DNA from: Cyanobium sp. E1_MAG_00006
GTDB taxonomy: Bacteria; Cyanobacteriota; Cyanobacteriia; PCC-6307; Cyanobiaceae
DNA length: 64,000 bases
Assembly (NCBI GenBank): GCA_027488975.1
Contig: JAIYAQ010000029.1
Span: forward strand, 79,007 to 143,006
Reading direction: 5' to 3'
Part shown: positions 40,142-47,292 of the stretch, in pieces
How positions within the stretch are numbered: the first letter of the stretch is position 1
Layout of the letters: each line of letters begins with the position of its first letter
Position numbers and translations under genes: made by a program
Notes under the pieces: generated by a model
Databases searched by the model: none
What the model was told of the DNA's origin: nothing
The model's input: only the letters and a program-made list of their open reading frames with translations

Positions 40142-41241
40142 TCCGCTCCACCCATCGGCGCGGCCGCCACAAGGTGTTCATCGGCATGGCACCCGGTGTG
40201 GGCAAAACCTGCCGCATGCTCCAGGAAGGTAGGGAGGCGTTGCGGGAGGGCACCGATGTGGTGGTGGGCCTGCTTGAAACCCATGGCCGCCAGGAAACCG
40301 CCAAGCAGGCCGAGGGACTGGAGCAGATCCCTCGCAAACGGGTGAGCTACCAGGATGTTGATCTGGAAGAGATGGATGTGGCGGCGGTGCTCGCCCGCCG
40401 GCCCCAATTGGTGCTGGTGGATGAGCTGGCCCACACCAACGTGCCGGGCAGCGAACGGGAGAAGCGCTGGCAGGACGTCGAGATGCTGCTGCTCGCTGGC
40501 CTGGATGTGTACTCCACGCTGAACATTCAGCACCTGGAGAACCTCAACGACCTGGTGGCCGAACTCACCGGCGTTGTGGTGCGCGAGCGCATCCCCAACC
40601 GTGTGCTGGAACTGGCCGATGAGGTGGTGCTGGTCGATGTGACCCCCGAAACGCTGCAGGAGCGGCTCAGGGAAGGGAAGGTCTACGCCCCCGAAAAGGT
40701 GGGCCAGGCCCTGGCCAATTTTTTCCAGCGACGTCACCTGGTGGCCCTGCGGGAGCTGTCGCTGCGGGAGGTGGCCGATCGGGTCGAGAACGACATCCTT
40801 CCTGCCCTGACGCCCCTGCGGGAGCGGGTGATGGTCTGCCTGGCCAACTACCACACCAGCAAGCGCCTGCTGCGCCGCGCCGCCCGCCTGGCGGCCGCCA
40901 TGGATGCTCCCCTGCTGGCGCTGACGGTGCAGGATCCCAACCGCTTCCTCAGCCGCGAGGAATCGCTGATCCAGGACGAATGCCGCCAGCTTTGCGACGA
41001 CGTGGGCGGCACGTTTCTGCGCGAGGAGAGCGCCGAGATCCTGCCGACGATCGCCCGGGTGGCCCAGGAGCGGCGCATCACCCAGATCGTGCTGGGTCAA
41101 ACGATGCGCTCACGCCTCAAGGCCCTGTTCCGCCGGCCTCTGTCGGAGCGACTGCAGCACCAGCTGCGCGGCCTCAGTATCGATCTGCACCTGATCTCCG
41201 AGGGGTTGCCGGCGCAGGCCCAGGAGGACATCGGCGCGTGA
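40138..41241 (+). CDS. kdpD: KdpD N-terminal sensor protein lacking a kinase domain
   Basis: A 367-residue protein equal to the cytoplasmic N-terminal half of KdpD: the KdpD domain with Walker A 'GMAPGVGKTCRML', 'GLLETHGRQET', 'LVDELAHTNVPGS' and 'LDVYSTLNIQHLENLND'. A universal-stress-protein-like domain follows ('VMVCLANYHTSKRLLRRAARL', 'TQIVLGQTMRSRLKALF'). The membrane and histidine-kinase parts of E. coli KdpD are absent. Truncated KdpD is known from Anabaena and other cyanobacteria. Here the next gene, overlapping by four bases, encodes a membrane kinase that could supply the missing half. Confidence 0.93.
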   Translation: MIRSTHRRGRHKVFIGMAPGVGKTCRMLQEGREALREGTDVVVGLLETHGRQETAKQAEGLEQIPRKRVSYQDVDLEEMDVAAVLARRPQLVLVDELAHTNVPGSEREKRWQDVEMLLLAGLDVYSTLNIQHLENLNDLVAELTGVVVRERIPNRVLELADEVVLVDVTPETLQERLREGKVYAPEKVGQALANFFQRRHLVALRELSLREVADRVENDILPALTPLRERVMVCLANYHTSKRLLRRAARLAAAMDAPLLALTVQDPNRFLSREESLIQDECRQLCDDVGGTFLREESAEILPTIARVAQERRITQIVLGQTMRSRLKALFRRPLSERLQHQLRGLSIDLHLISEGLPAQAQEDIGA

Positions 41242-42239
41242 GGCTGTTCAAGCCAGCGATCGTCCTGGTGTGGGCGATCTGGCTGCTGATCCTGCTGCTG
41301 GAGCTGGCCACACCTCCGGCTGTCGTGCTCGGCATTCTCTATGTCGTGCCGCTGCTGCTCGGGGCCTCGCAGCGCACGCCCGCCCGGGCCTGGCGCTTTC
41401 TGCTGATCAGCTGTCTGGCCACCCTGATGAACCTGCTCCTGCCACGGCCGATCGATCACAACCTGGTTGTGGTGCTCACCAATCGTCTGCTGGTCTGCCT
41501 CGTTCTGGGCGTGACCACCGCGCTTGTCGTGCGGAACCAGACCCTGCAAAGACAACGCACAGCTCTGGACGTGGAGCTGGCGCAGGCGCAGCTGCGCGGC
41601 GATGTGATCGCCACCCTCGCCCATGACATCAAGACTCCGGTGCTGGGGACCCTGGCCTCCCTGTCCCTGCTGGAGAGTGATGGCGTGGTCGAGGCCATCC
41701 GCAGCAGCCAGCAGCGCTGTCTGCGCCTGATCGACGACCTGCTGCAGGTGTTCCGAGCTGAACAGGAAGGCCTGCGGTTGCAGCTGCAGCCCTGCAATCT
41801 CTTGGCCATTGCCCAGGAGGCCCTGGGCACCGTCGAGCCGATCGCTGCCGCTCGGCAGATCACGCTGGTGCTGCGCCAGCAGGGCTCAGGCGGGATGGAT
41901 CTGCAGGCCGACCCCTCGCTGCTGCAGCGCCTGATCGAGAACCTGCTGCTCAATGCCGTGCACCACAGCCTGCGCGGCCAGCGGGTCTGGCTGCAACTCA
42001 GCCAGCGGGAGGGCGACTGCTGGATCGACGTGCGCGATGGCGGCCAGGGATTCCCGCCGGAGCAGCTGCCGCAGCTGTTTCAACGGTTTGGCCCGCGGGG
42101 CCATGGGGCGCCTGGAGCAGGGCTGGGCCTCTATCTCTGCCGCCTGATCACGGAGGCCCACGGCGGCCGCATCCACGCCAGCAACATCAGCGGCGGTGGT
42201 GCCAGGGTCGAGGTGTGCTTGCCGCAGCCAGTGAGCTAG
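41238..42239 (+). CDS. Membrane sensor histidine kinase, probable split KdpD partner
   Basis: A 333-residue kinase with about four N-terminal membrane helices (IVLVWAIWLLILLLELA, VVLGILYVVPLLLGAS and others), a short linker helix, the H-box 'IATLAHDIKTPVLGTL', the N-box 'LIENLLLNAVHHSL', and G-boxes 'DVRDGGQGFPPEQL' and 'GAGLGLYLCRLI'. The four-helix membrane part followed directly by the kinase core copies the C-terminal half of KdpD in layout. The GTG start overlaps the kdpD stop (GTGA). The phospho-acceptor context 'HDIKTP' is unusual but the His is present. Confidence 0.92.
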   Translation: MRLFKPAIVLVWAIWLLILLLELATPPAVVLGILYVVPLLLGASQRTPARAWRFLLISCLATLMNLLLPRPIDHNLVVVLTNRLLVCLVLGVTTALVVRNQTLQRQRTALDVELAQAQLRGDVIATLAHDIKTPVLGTLASLSLLESDGVVEAIRSSQQRCLRLIDDLLQVFRAEQEGLRLQLQPCNLLAIAQEALGTVEPIAAARQITLVLRQQGSGGMDLQADPSLLQRLIENLLLNAVHHSLRGQRVWLQLSQREGDCWIDVRDGGQGFPPEQLPQLFQRFGPRGHGAPGAGLGLYLCRLITEAHGGRIHASNISGGGARVEVCLPQPVS

Positions 42240-42245
42240 CCAGTC

Positions 42246-42929
42246 GTGGATCTGCTGCTGATCGAGGATGACCAGGCGTACCAGCTGGCGATGGCCAGCC
42301 ACCTGCGCCAACTGGCAGCCGTACGGGAGGTGTGGGTCGCCGACGACGGCGAGCAGGGTCTGGAGCTGCTGGCGAGCCGGCCGGTGGATCTGGTGCTGCT
42401 CGATCTGGTGCTTCCCGGCCTGGGCGGGCTCGCCACCTGTCGCCGCATCACGACCACCACAACCCTGCCGGTGCTGATCCTCACCAGCCAGGAGGATCCG
42501 CTCTGGGTGCAGCGGATCTGGGATGCAGGAGCCCGTGGCTATCTGCACAAGGAGCGAGCACTGGCGCAGGTGGCGCTGGCGCTGGCCTCGCTGCAGGCGG
42601 GGGCCAGCTGGTGGGATCAGAAAGCCACGGCGGCGCTGCAGCGCTCGGATCCTCCTCAGGCCATCGCCACGACAGACCAGAGCGAGCGGCTCAACGGCCT
42701 CACCCAACGCGAACGGCAGGTGCTGGCCTGCCTGGCGGCTGGCGACAACAATCGCGCCATCGCCCAGAAGCTGGGGATCGGCGAGGGAACTGTGCGCAGC
42801 CATGTGCATGTGCTCCTGCAGAAACTGCAGGTGAGCAACCGCACCCAGGCCGCACTGATCTGGCTGGCGGGCAAGCGCCTGAACGAGGCCACCATCAGCT
42901 GCAGGCCCTCGATTGATGGACAGCCATAA
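42246..42929 (+). CDS. NarL/LuxR-family response regulator
   Basis: A 227-residue regulator. The receiver domain has the acidic pair 'LLLIEDDQAYQ', the phospho-acceptor Asp in 'LVLLDLVLPGLGG', Thr in 'LILTSQED' and Lys in 'GYLHKERA'. The output domain is a LuxR-type helix-turn-helix ('LTQRERQVLACLAAGDNNRAIAQKLGIGEGTVRSHVHVLL'). It starts six bases after the kinase gene with GTG. In enterobacteria the Kdp regulator KdpE is an OmpR-family protein, so this is either a different kind of Kdp regulator or an unrelated two-component pair that has joined the operon. Confidence 0.93.
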   Translation: MDLLLIEDDQAYQLAMASHLRQLAAVREVWVADDGEQGLELLASRPVDLVLLDLVLPGLGGLATCRRITTTTTLPVLILTSQEDPLWVQRIWDAGARGYLHKERALAQVALALASLQAGASWWDQKATAALQRSDPPQAIATTDQSERLNGLTQRERQVLACLAAGDNNRAIAQKLGIGEGTVRSHVHVLLQKLQVSNRTQAALIWLAGKRLNEATISCRPSIDGQP

Positions 42930-43534
42930 ACGCGTCAGGTGCTGAGCCCCAACTGTGAGATCTGCTGCCGATCACCACCCGCAGCAACAGGGCTTCAACG
43001 GGGGCAGGGCCGTCCGCTCCTTCATGCCAGGGGTACGGGAACAGGACCTCCTGCAGCCCTCCGCCGGCTGAAAAGGGGGGTACTTTGAAGTTGAGGGGAG
43101 GCCCGGGAGCCAGCCCGACCCTCACCCTCCCAAAGAGTCCGGCCAGGGATCACCTGAGCCGATGCGCCCAGCGGAGGTGCGCCAACGATGCGACACACAA
43201 CAGGTGACCGTGATGGCGTGGCGCGAACGCCATCCCGCAACCGCAGAGAGCGATAGGCAACTTCTGATTTCCGCGTATTGAAACTCGGGCTGCAGTTCCC
43301 GAGCCGGGATCACGACCGAGGAGGTCAAGCCCCGAGCATCTCTTCTCCCAGACGTGATCTGCATTCCTTCCCTGCCAGGCCCCAGACAGGTCATGCGTGA
43401 ATCACAGACACCCGACCGGCAGTTCTTGGTGTGAGGAGGTAACCGCCGCAACCGGTGCTAAGGCGCCCCCCACGGGGCGCCTTCCAGTTGGGCATGAGCT
43501 CCAAACACGTCCGATGGCAGCGCAAGTTCCATGT
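42930..43534. other. Intergenic region after the kdp operon
   Basis: About 600 bases without a convincing gene. Frames on both strands reach 60-109 codons but are Arg/Pro/Ser-rich with no recognisable pattern. It contains one GC-rich hairpin at 43460-43483. No tRNA or small RNA motif was recognised. The convergence of the regulator gene and merR suggests it holds their transcription ends only. Confidence 0.5.
43460..43483. terminator. GC-rich hairpin between kdp regulator and merR
   Basis: A perfect 10-bp stem (AAGGCGCCCC / GGGGCGCCTT) with a four-base loop, about 50 bases beyond the merR stop. It could end transcripts from both strands. There is no T-run on either side. Confidence 0.5.
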
Positions 43535-43945
43535 TCAGCGTTGCAACTTCGACCCTCCGCAGTCCTGCCAGCTGCTGAGCAGACGCGCCAGCTCGTCTTT
43601 CATGGTGGCGAGCTCAGCGATCCGCAGGGTGATCGATTCCATCTTTGCCGCAATGCTGTGTTTCAGAACAGAGCAGTTGCAGACCCCCTCGCGCCGCACC
43701 TCCAGGATCCTCGCCAACTCGGGGATCGACACATCCATCGCCCGCAGGGCGCGAATGATCGTCAGCTCAGCGAGATTCTCCTCATCAAACAAGCGATATC
43801 CACCTGCGGAGCGATCCTTGGGCTGGAGCAGGCCCTCATCGCAGTAATAACGGATCGTCTTCACCGGCAGGCCGGTGCGCCTGGCTACCTCGCCGATGCG
43901 CAGGCTGGGAGCGGGGTTATCTGATCGCGATCCTTGGCGGGCCAA
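43535..43945 (-). CDS. MerR-family transcription regulator with clustered cysteines
   Basis: A 136-residue regulator. The winged helix reads 'LRIGEVARRTGLPVKTIRYYCDEGLLQP', followed by 'GGYRLFDEENLAELTIIRALR'. The effector region has 'EGVCNCSVLKHSIAAKMESI' and a C-terminal 'WQDCGGSKLQR', so three cysteines are placed near the ends of the dimerisation helix where metal-sensing MerR proteins bind their ion. The best available start is TTG at 43945. It diverges from three small Cys/His-rich secreted or membrane proteins, which suggests it controls them in response to a metal; this is inference. Confidence 0.85.
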   Translation of the reverse strand: MARQGSRSDNPAPSLRIGEVARRTGLPVKTIRYYCDEGLLQPKDRSAGGYRLFDEENLAELTIIRALRAMDVSIPELARILEVRREGVCNCSVLKHSIAAKMESITLRIAELATMKDELARLLSSWQDCGGSKLQR

Positions 43946-43947
43946 GG

Positions 43948-43979
43948 CAACAACCCTCTACCGAGTGGACACTCATCAA
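43948..43979 (-). promoter_or_regulatory. Candidate MerR-type operator/promoter before merR
   Basis: On the minus strand TTGATG is followed by a 20-base spacer (AGTGTCCACTCGGTAGAGGG) containing the ACT...TAGAGGGT pattern of MerR-family operators, then TTGTTG. The long 19-20-base spacer is the hallmark of MerR-controlled promoters. The -10-like box is poor and lies within 10 bases of the TTG start codon, so the promoter role is uncertain. Confidence 0.35.
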
Positions 43980-44097
43980 GCCTAGGCAGCACCGGAACGC
44001 CCGGCAGCCCGGTCAAGAGTCTCCAGCAGTGATGCGTCACTAGAGAGATTCGCTAGGGTGAGAGTCCAGCAGGCCAGCCTGCGCCAGCATCCCTCCT

Positions 44098-44349
44098 GTG
44101 TCGATCCTTTCAACTCCGTGGCCAGCCCGGGCGGCAGCCGCGATCGGAGCCAATCTTCTGTTGTCCGCCGCCGGCCTCGCCGCTCCAGCCGCAGGTTCGG
44201 GCGGCGTTCCGGCGATGTACGCCACTCAGGCCGAGGCGGAGAAGGCCGCCAAGCTGCATTTCAACTGCAGCGGCGCCCACAGGATGGGAAATCAGTGGAT
44301 GCCCTGTGCCCAGCACGGTGGCGGCCAGGGCTCCTCGCACTCCCACTGA
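44098..44349 (+). CDS. Secreted DUF3721 small Cys/His protein
   Basis: An 83-residue protein. The N-terminus looks like a signal peptide (ARAAAAIGANLLLSAAGLAAPAAG), followed by a DUF3721-type domain: 'YATQAEAEKAAKLHFNCSG' then 'AHRMGNQWMPCAQH', and a Gly/Ser/His tail. The conserved Cys, His, Met, Trp and second Cys-x-x-His would suit a metal or haem-type ligand set, but the family has no known function. The start is GTG at 44098; no other start gives a signal peptide. It begins a three-gene run divergent from merR and shares the same C-terminal motif with the next gene. Confidence 0.75.
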   Translation: MSILSTPWPARAAAAIGANLLLSAAGLAAPAAGSGGVPAMYATQAEAEKAAKLHFNCSGAHRMGNQWMPCAQHGGGQGSSHSH

Positions 44350-44363
44350 GGCCCGTCACGTTC

Positions 44364-44771
44364 ATGGCTCAGTGCGGCGACAAGCCCAAGCGGATCGCTT
44401 TCGGGGTGGCTCCCCTGGGCATCGTCTCCATCGGCATCGTGCCGATGGGGGTTGTGAGCATCGGCGTGGTGCCGATGGGGGTGATCAGCCTCGGTGTGGT
44501 GGGCATGGGCGTGCTGAACGCCGCCGTGGTGGGGATGGGGGTGGTGGTGGCCGGAGTCCATGCCATGGGGATCTGGTCGCTCACCCCCGGCGCCGGCCAT
44601 CATCACCACCGCAGCGCAACTGAGCCGTCCCACCAGCTGCTGGCCTACCCAAGCCGGCAGGTGGCCCTTCAGAAAGCGCGTGAGCTCGGTTGCGATGGCG
44701 TTCACGCCATGGGCAGTCTCTGGATGCCCTGCTCGGAGCATCCAACGCATCAGTCCTCTCACCACCACTGA
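44364..44771 (+). CDS. Glycine-led hydrophobic pentad repeat protein with DUF3721-like tail
   Basis: A 135-residue protein with two parts. Residues 14-73 are twelve consecutive five-residue units that nearly all begin with Gly (GVAPL GIVSI GIVPM GVVSI and so on). Residues 90-135 repeat the DUF3721 pattern of the previous gene ('ALQKARELGCDGVHAMGSLW' then 'MPCSEH') and end in a His-rich tail; a HHHH cluster sits in the linker. The pentad array could be membrane-embedded or form a hydrophobic beta-helix. Met residues recur at the fifth pentad position. The gene starts 14 bases after the first DUF3721 gene. I know no described protein of this layout; metal handling is inferred from His, Met and Cys content. 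Confidence 0.72.
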   Translation: MAQCGDKPKRIAFGVAPLGIVSIGIVPMGVVSIGVVPMGVISLGVVGMGVLNAAVVGMGVVVAGVHAMGIWSLTPGAGHHHHRSATEPSHQLLAYPSRQVALQKARELGCDGVHAMGSLWMPCSEHPTHQSSHHH

Positions 44772-44774
44772 ATC

Positions 44775-44972
44775 ATGCGATCGATCCGTCATCTCAGCTT
44801 GGCGCTGATTGTTGCTCTGCTGGCCTCCACACCTGAAGCCATGGCGTGCGGTGGAGGTGGTTCCGGCAGTTACCGCAAACCCGCTCGTCCGGGCCAGCAC
44901 CAGCATCAACAACGTTCGGTGGCGCCATCCTCTGAAAAGGAATCCACAACTCCCGTTGTTGCGCCCCGATAG
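44775..44972 (+). CDS. Small secreted His/Gln-rich protein
   Basis: A 65-residue protein with a signal peptide (HLSLALIVALLASTPEAMA) and a mature part that starts 'CGGGGSGSYRKPARPGQHQHQQR'. The Cys right after the likely cleavage site resembles a lipoprotein site, although the lipobox is not canonical. It lies three bases behind the pentad-repeat gene. Its last codons are inside a large stem-loop. No family was recognised. Confidence 0.6.
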   Translation: MRSIRHLSLALIVALLASTPEAMACGGGGSGSYRKPARPGQHQHQQRSVAPSSEKESTTPVVAPR

Positions 44973-44994
44973 GAGCGCGTCGGGAGTTGTGGAT
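44942..44994 (+). terminator. Large perfect stem-loop closing the DUF3721 cluster
   Basis: A 14-bp perfect inverted repeat (ATCCACAACTCCCG / CGGGAGTTGTGGAT) around a 25-base loop. The loop contains the stop codon of the small secreted protein gene. It lies between this gene and the convergent porin gene and could serve both as terminator or as an mRNA 3' stabiliser. There is no T-run. Confidence 0.6.
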
Positions 44995-45020
44995 GTTGAT
45001 CTCCGCAGGCGCGGCTGGGA

Positions 45021-46649
45021 TTAGAACCTGAAGGTCGTCTTCACCAGCCCGCCGAACTGGCTGAAGCTGTCGCCGGCAGGCGTCTGCTGGCCGAAGGGAC
45101 GGCTCAGATAAATCAGGGCTGGTGTGACCGTGACATTGTCGGTCACCTGGAACTTATACCACCACTCCCAGACATAGTTGCCGTCGTTGGGAGTCACGCC
45201 ACCAGTGAGTGCGGTGGCGAAGACGGGTTGGGCCACAGCAAAGCCGAAGTCATTGCCCTTCTGGAACACATCCGTCCACTGCAGACCCACCATCCAGGAC
45301 TGACTGGTGCTGAGGCTGCCGCGGGGCTGCGGCGTGCTGTATGTCGTGCTGTTGATTCCCCATCCCAGGCTGAGGGAGGGAAGCCAGCCGCTGCGCAGTG
45401 GTTGCCAGAAGGCGCTCAGGCCCAGGGCATTGGTGGCGGCGTTGATGTTGTGATCGATGGCGCTGTGGGTGAACGGCGTGGTGCCTGGAACGAACTGGGT
45501 TTCAGGTTGCACGTAAGACCAGATGGCAGCCAGGCCCCATTGCTCCTGTTGATAGCCGAGCTGAACACTGCCGGTCGAGCCGGAATTCTTGTTGCCAAGT
45601 CCGCCGCCACCGTTCTCTGCCGAAACACTTGGGTTGCCGCTATCGCCATTGGCTGCCACGTAATTGGCACTCAGACTGAAGCCGTTGCTCTGCCACCAGA
45701 GGCCCGCGCCAGCGCCAAGATTCTTGCTGTAGGCCGCCGGTGCGCCATTCACCGTCATCACGTTGAGGATGGTGTCAGACGGGTACACGCTGGGCCACAG
45801 CGCCAGCATGTCTTCCTGCCCCACGCGAGCACCCAGGGTGGCTGTGAAGCCGCCACCGATGGGCCATTGGTAGAAGAGCTTGTCGATGGATACAACATCA
45901 CCGCAGTCTGTCCCAGTGCCGCAATCTTCTTCAAAGGCAACCTCAAGTTCAGCAAGTCCGAGGGAATGCGGTTCCCCGCCAAACACACTGTTGCCAAAGT
46001 TGCCAGCTCGCAGGTTGGTGCGCAGCAGATCCTTGCCGTTGAAGCTGGTGTCCAACGTCAGTTGCAGGTCGTAGTTGAACGTGGTGGCATTGGGCAGCGG
46101 TACGGGGGCCCGCCGCCGCCCTGTGAACTCATTCGGTGCTCGGTTGACCGTGTTGGCCGCTGTGTTGATCGCCGATCCCGAGAAGGTATTGGCCCCCACC
46201 ACGAAGGTGGCCTGACCTCTGAGCTTGGTGGTGGTGGAGAAACGGGTGGCTTCCAGCTCGCCCACCTTGGCCTCAAGACCATCCACGCGGCCCTTGAGCA
46301 CGGCGAGTTCCTTCTCGAACTCCTTCATCAGGCGCTTGAGCTCGTCGGTCACCTCGGTGATCCGATCCAGACAGGCGTTCAGCAGGGCGGCCGCCTCATA
46401 GCGGGTCATCGCCTGGCCGCCCTTGAAGGTGCCGTTGGGGTAGCCGGCCACGCAGCCGTAGCGCTCGATCAGGTTGCTGAGCGCCTGATAGGCCCAGTCG
46501 GTGGGCTTGACGTCGGAGAACTGGGAGATGCTGGTGACCTGCTCCTGGCTGGCGTACTGGCTCACATCCGCCAGGTTGAGACTGGCGGCGTTTGAGGCCA
46601 TCGGCGCCGCAAGGCCAAGAACGATGAGCGAGGAACGCAGAGGAAGCAT
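45021..46649 (-). CDS. Cyanobacterial SLH/OprB-type outer membrane porin
   Basis: A 542-residue outer membrane protein. After a signal peptide (SSLIVLGLAAPMASNA) there is an SLH domain ('SISQFSDVKPTDWAYQALSNLIERYGC'), a coiled coil of about 45 residues (ITEVTDELKRLMKEFEKELA) that spans the periplasm, and an OprB-like beta-barrel of many short amphipathic strands ending in 'LVKTTFRF' with the terminal Phe needed for barrel insertion. Cyanobacterial members are often called iron-uptake or general porins. I chose the ATG at 46649 (MLPLRSSL). It is convergent to the DUF3721 cluster. Confidence 0.93.
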   Translation of the reverse strand: MLPLRSSLIVLGLAAPMASNAASLNLADVSQYASQEQVTSISQFSDVKPTDWAYQALSNLIERYGCVAGYPNGTFKGGQAMTRYEAAALLNACLDRITEVTDELKRLMKEFEKELAVLKGRVDGLEAKVGELEATRFSTTTKLRGQATFVVGANTFSGSAINTAANTVNRAPNEFTGRRRAPVPLPNATTFNYDLQLTLDTSFNGKDLLRTNLRAGNFGNSVFGGEPHSLGLAELEVAFEEDCGTGTDCGDVVSIDKLFYQWPIGGGFTATLGARVGQEDMLALWPSVYPSDTILNVMTVNGAPAAYSKNLGAGAGLWWQSNGFSLSANYVAANGDSGNPSVSAENGGGGLGNKNSGSTGSVQLGYQQEQWGLAAIWSYVQPETQFVPGTTPFTHSAIDHNINAATNALGLSAFWQPLRSGWLPSLSLGWGINSTTYSTPQPRGSLSTSQSWMVGLQWTDVFQKGNDFGFAVAQPVFATALTGGVTPNDGNYVWEWWYKFQVTDNVTVTPALIYLSRPFGQQTPAGDSFSQFGGLVKTTFRF

Positions 46650-46842
46650 GGACCGAATCTCCAGAGCACCACCGTGGTGCCTTGGGCGGAATTGTGCTCT
46701 TTCTCTCCAGTTCGTCACTGGTACTGGAGACTACTGTCAGGGTTTGGGCATCGCAGCCGGGTCAGCGCCATGGTTGTCTGTGTCGCCCTGCGCTGAGCAG
46801 CTTCCATGGGGTCCTGCCGAGGGTCCGGGCAGAGGATGGAGG

Positions 46843-47278
46843 ATGAAAGGCAATGTCCTGCGGCAGATGACGCGGATCTCCTGGCGAGAAACCGTTCTGG
46901 CCACAGCGGCCCTGCCCCTGGCGCCGGCGGCTGCCTGGGCCCAGGCTGATGCCTATCTCGGTAGCGGCTTCCTGGCCGGCTTCCTGCACTCGATCAGCGG
47001 TGTCGATCACCTGTTGCTGCTGGTCGGCATCGGGGCCGCGGCCTCCTGCATTTCTGCGCAGCTGCTGCTCTGGGCTCTGGCTGGGGCTATCGGCGGTGGT
47101 GTGTTCTGAGCGATGGGCGGCACCCTGCCGGCCCAGGAGTTCCTCGCAGCCCTGGCGATTACGGCGGCAGCTTCCAGGCGCTGCGGCGTCTGCCCTTGGC
47201 CTGGCCCGTGGCGTGTGTGCTGCTGGCTCTCTGCGGCGGCGTGTCAGCCCTGGGGCCGATCGGCTTGCTGATGCGCTG
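46843..47278 (+). pseudogene. Decayed HupE/UreJ-family membrane transporter gene
   Basis: The first frame gives a signal-like helix and 'GFLHSISGVDHLLLLVGIGAA', which matches the HupE/UreJ motif (HPxxGxDH), and then stops after 'AGAIGGGVF'. The expected next segment ('MGGTLPAQEFLAALAITA') is in another frame, and the last helix ('LRRLPLAWPVACVLLALCGG') is in a third. At least two frameshifts are needed, and the ~60-residue middle region is missing. HupE/UreJ proteins are linked to nickel or cobalt uptake. The copy cannot make a normal protein. Confidence 0.75.
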
Positions 47279-47292
47279 ATCTGAACGCAGGG

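Noticed and set aside
43022-43451. Two minus-strand frames of 72 and 109 codons after the kdp operon
   Set aside because: No start context, no pattern and strong Arg/Pro/Gly bias; treated as non-coding.
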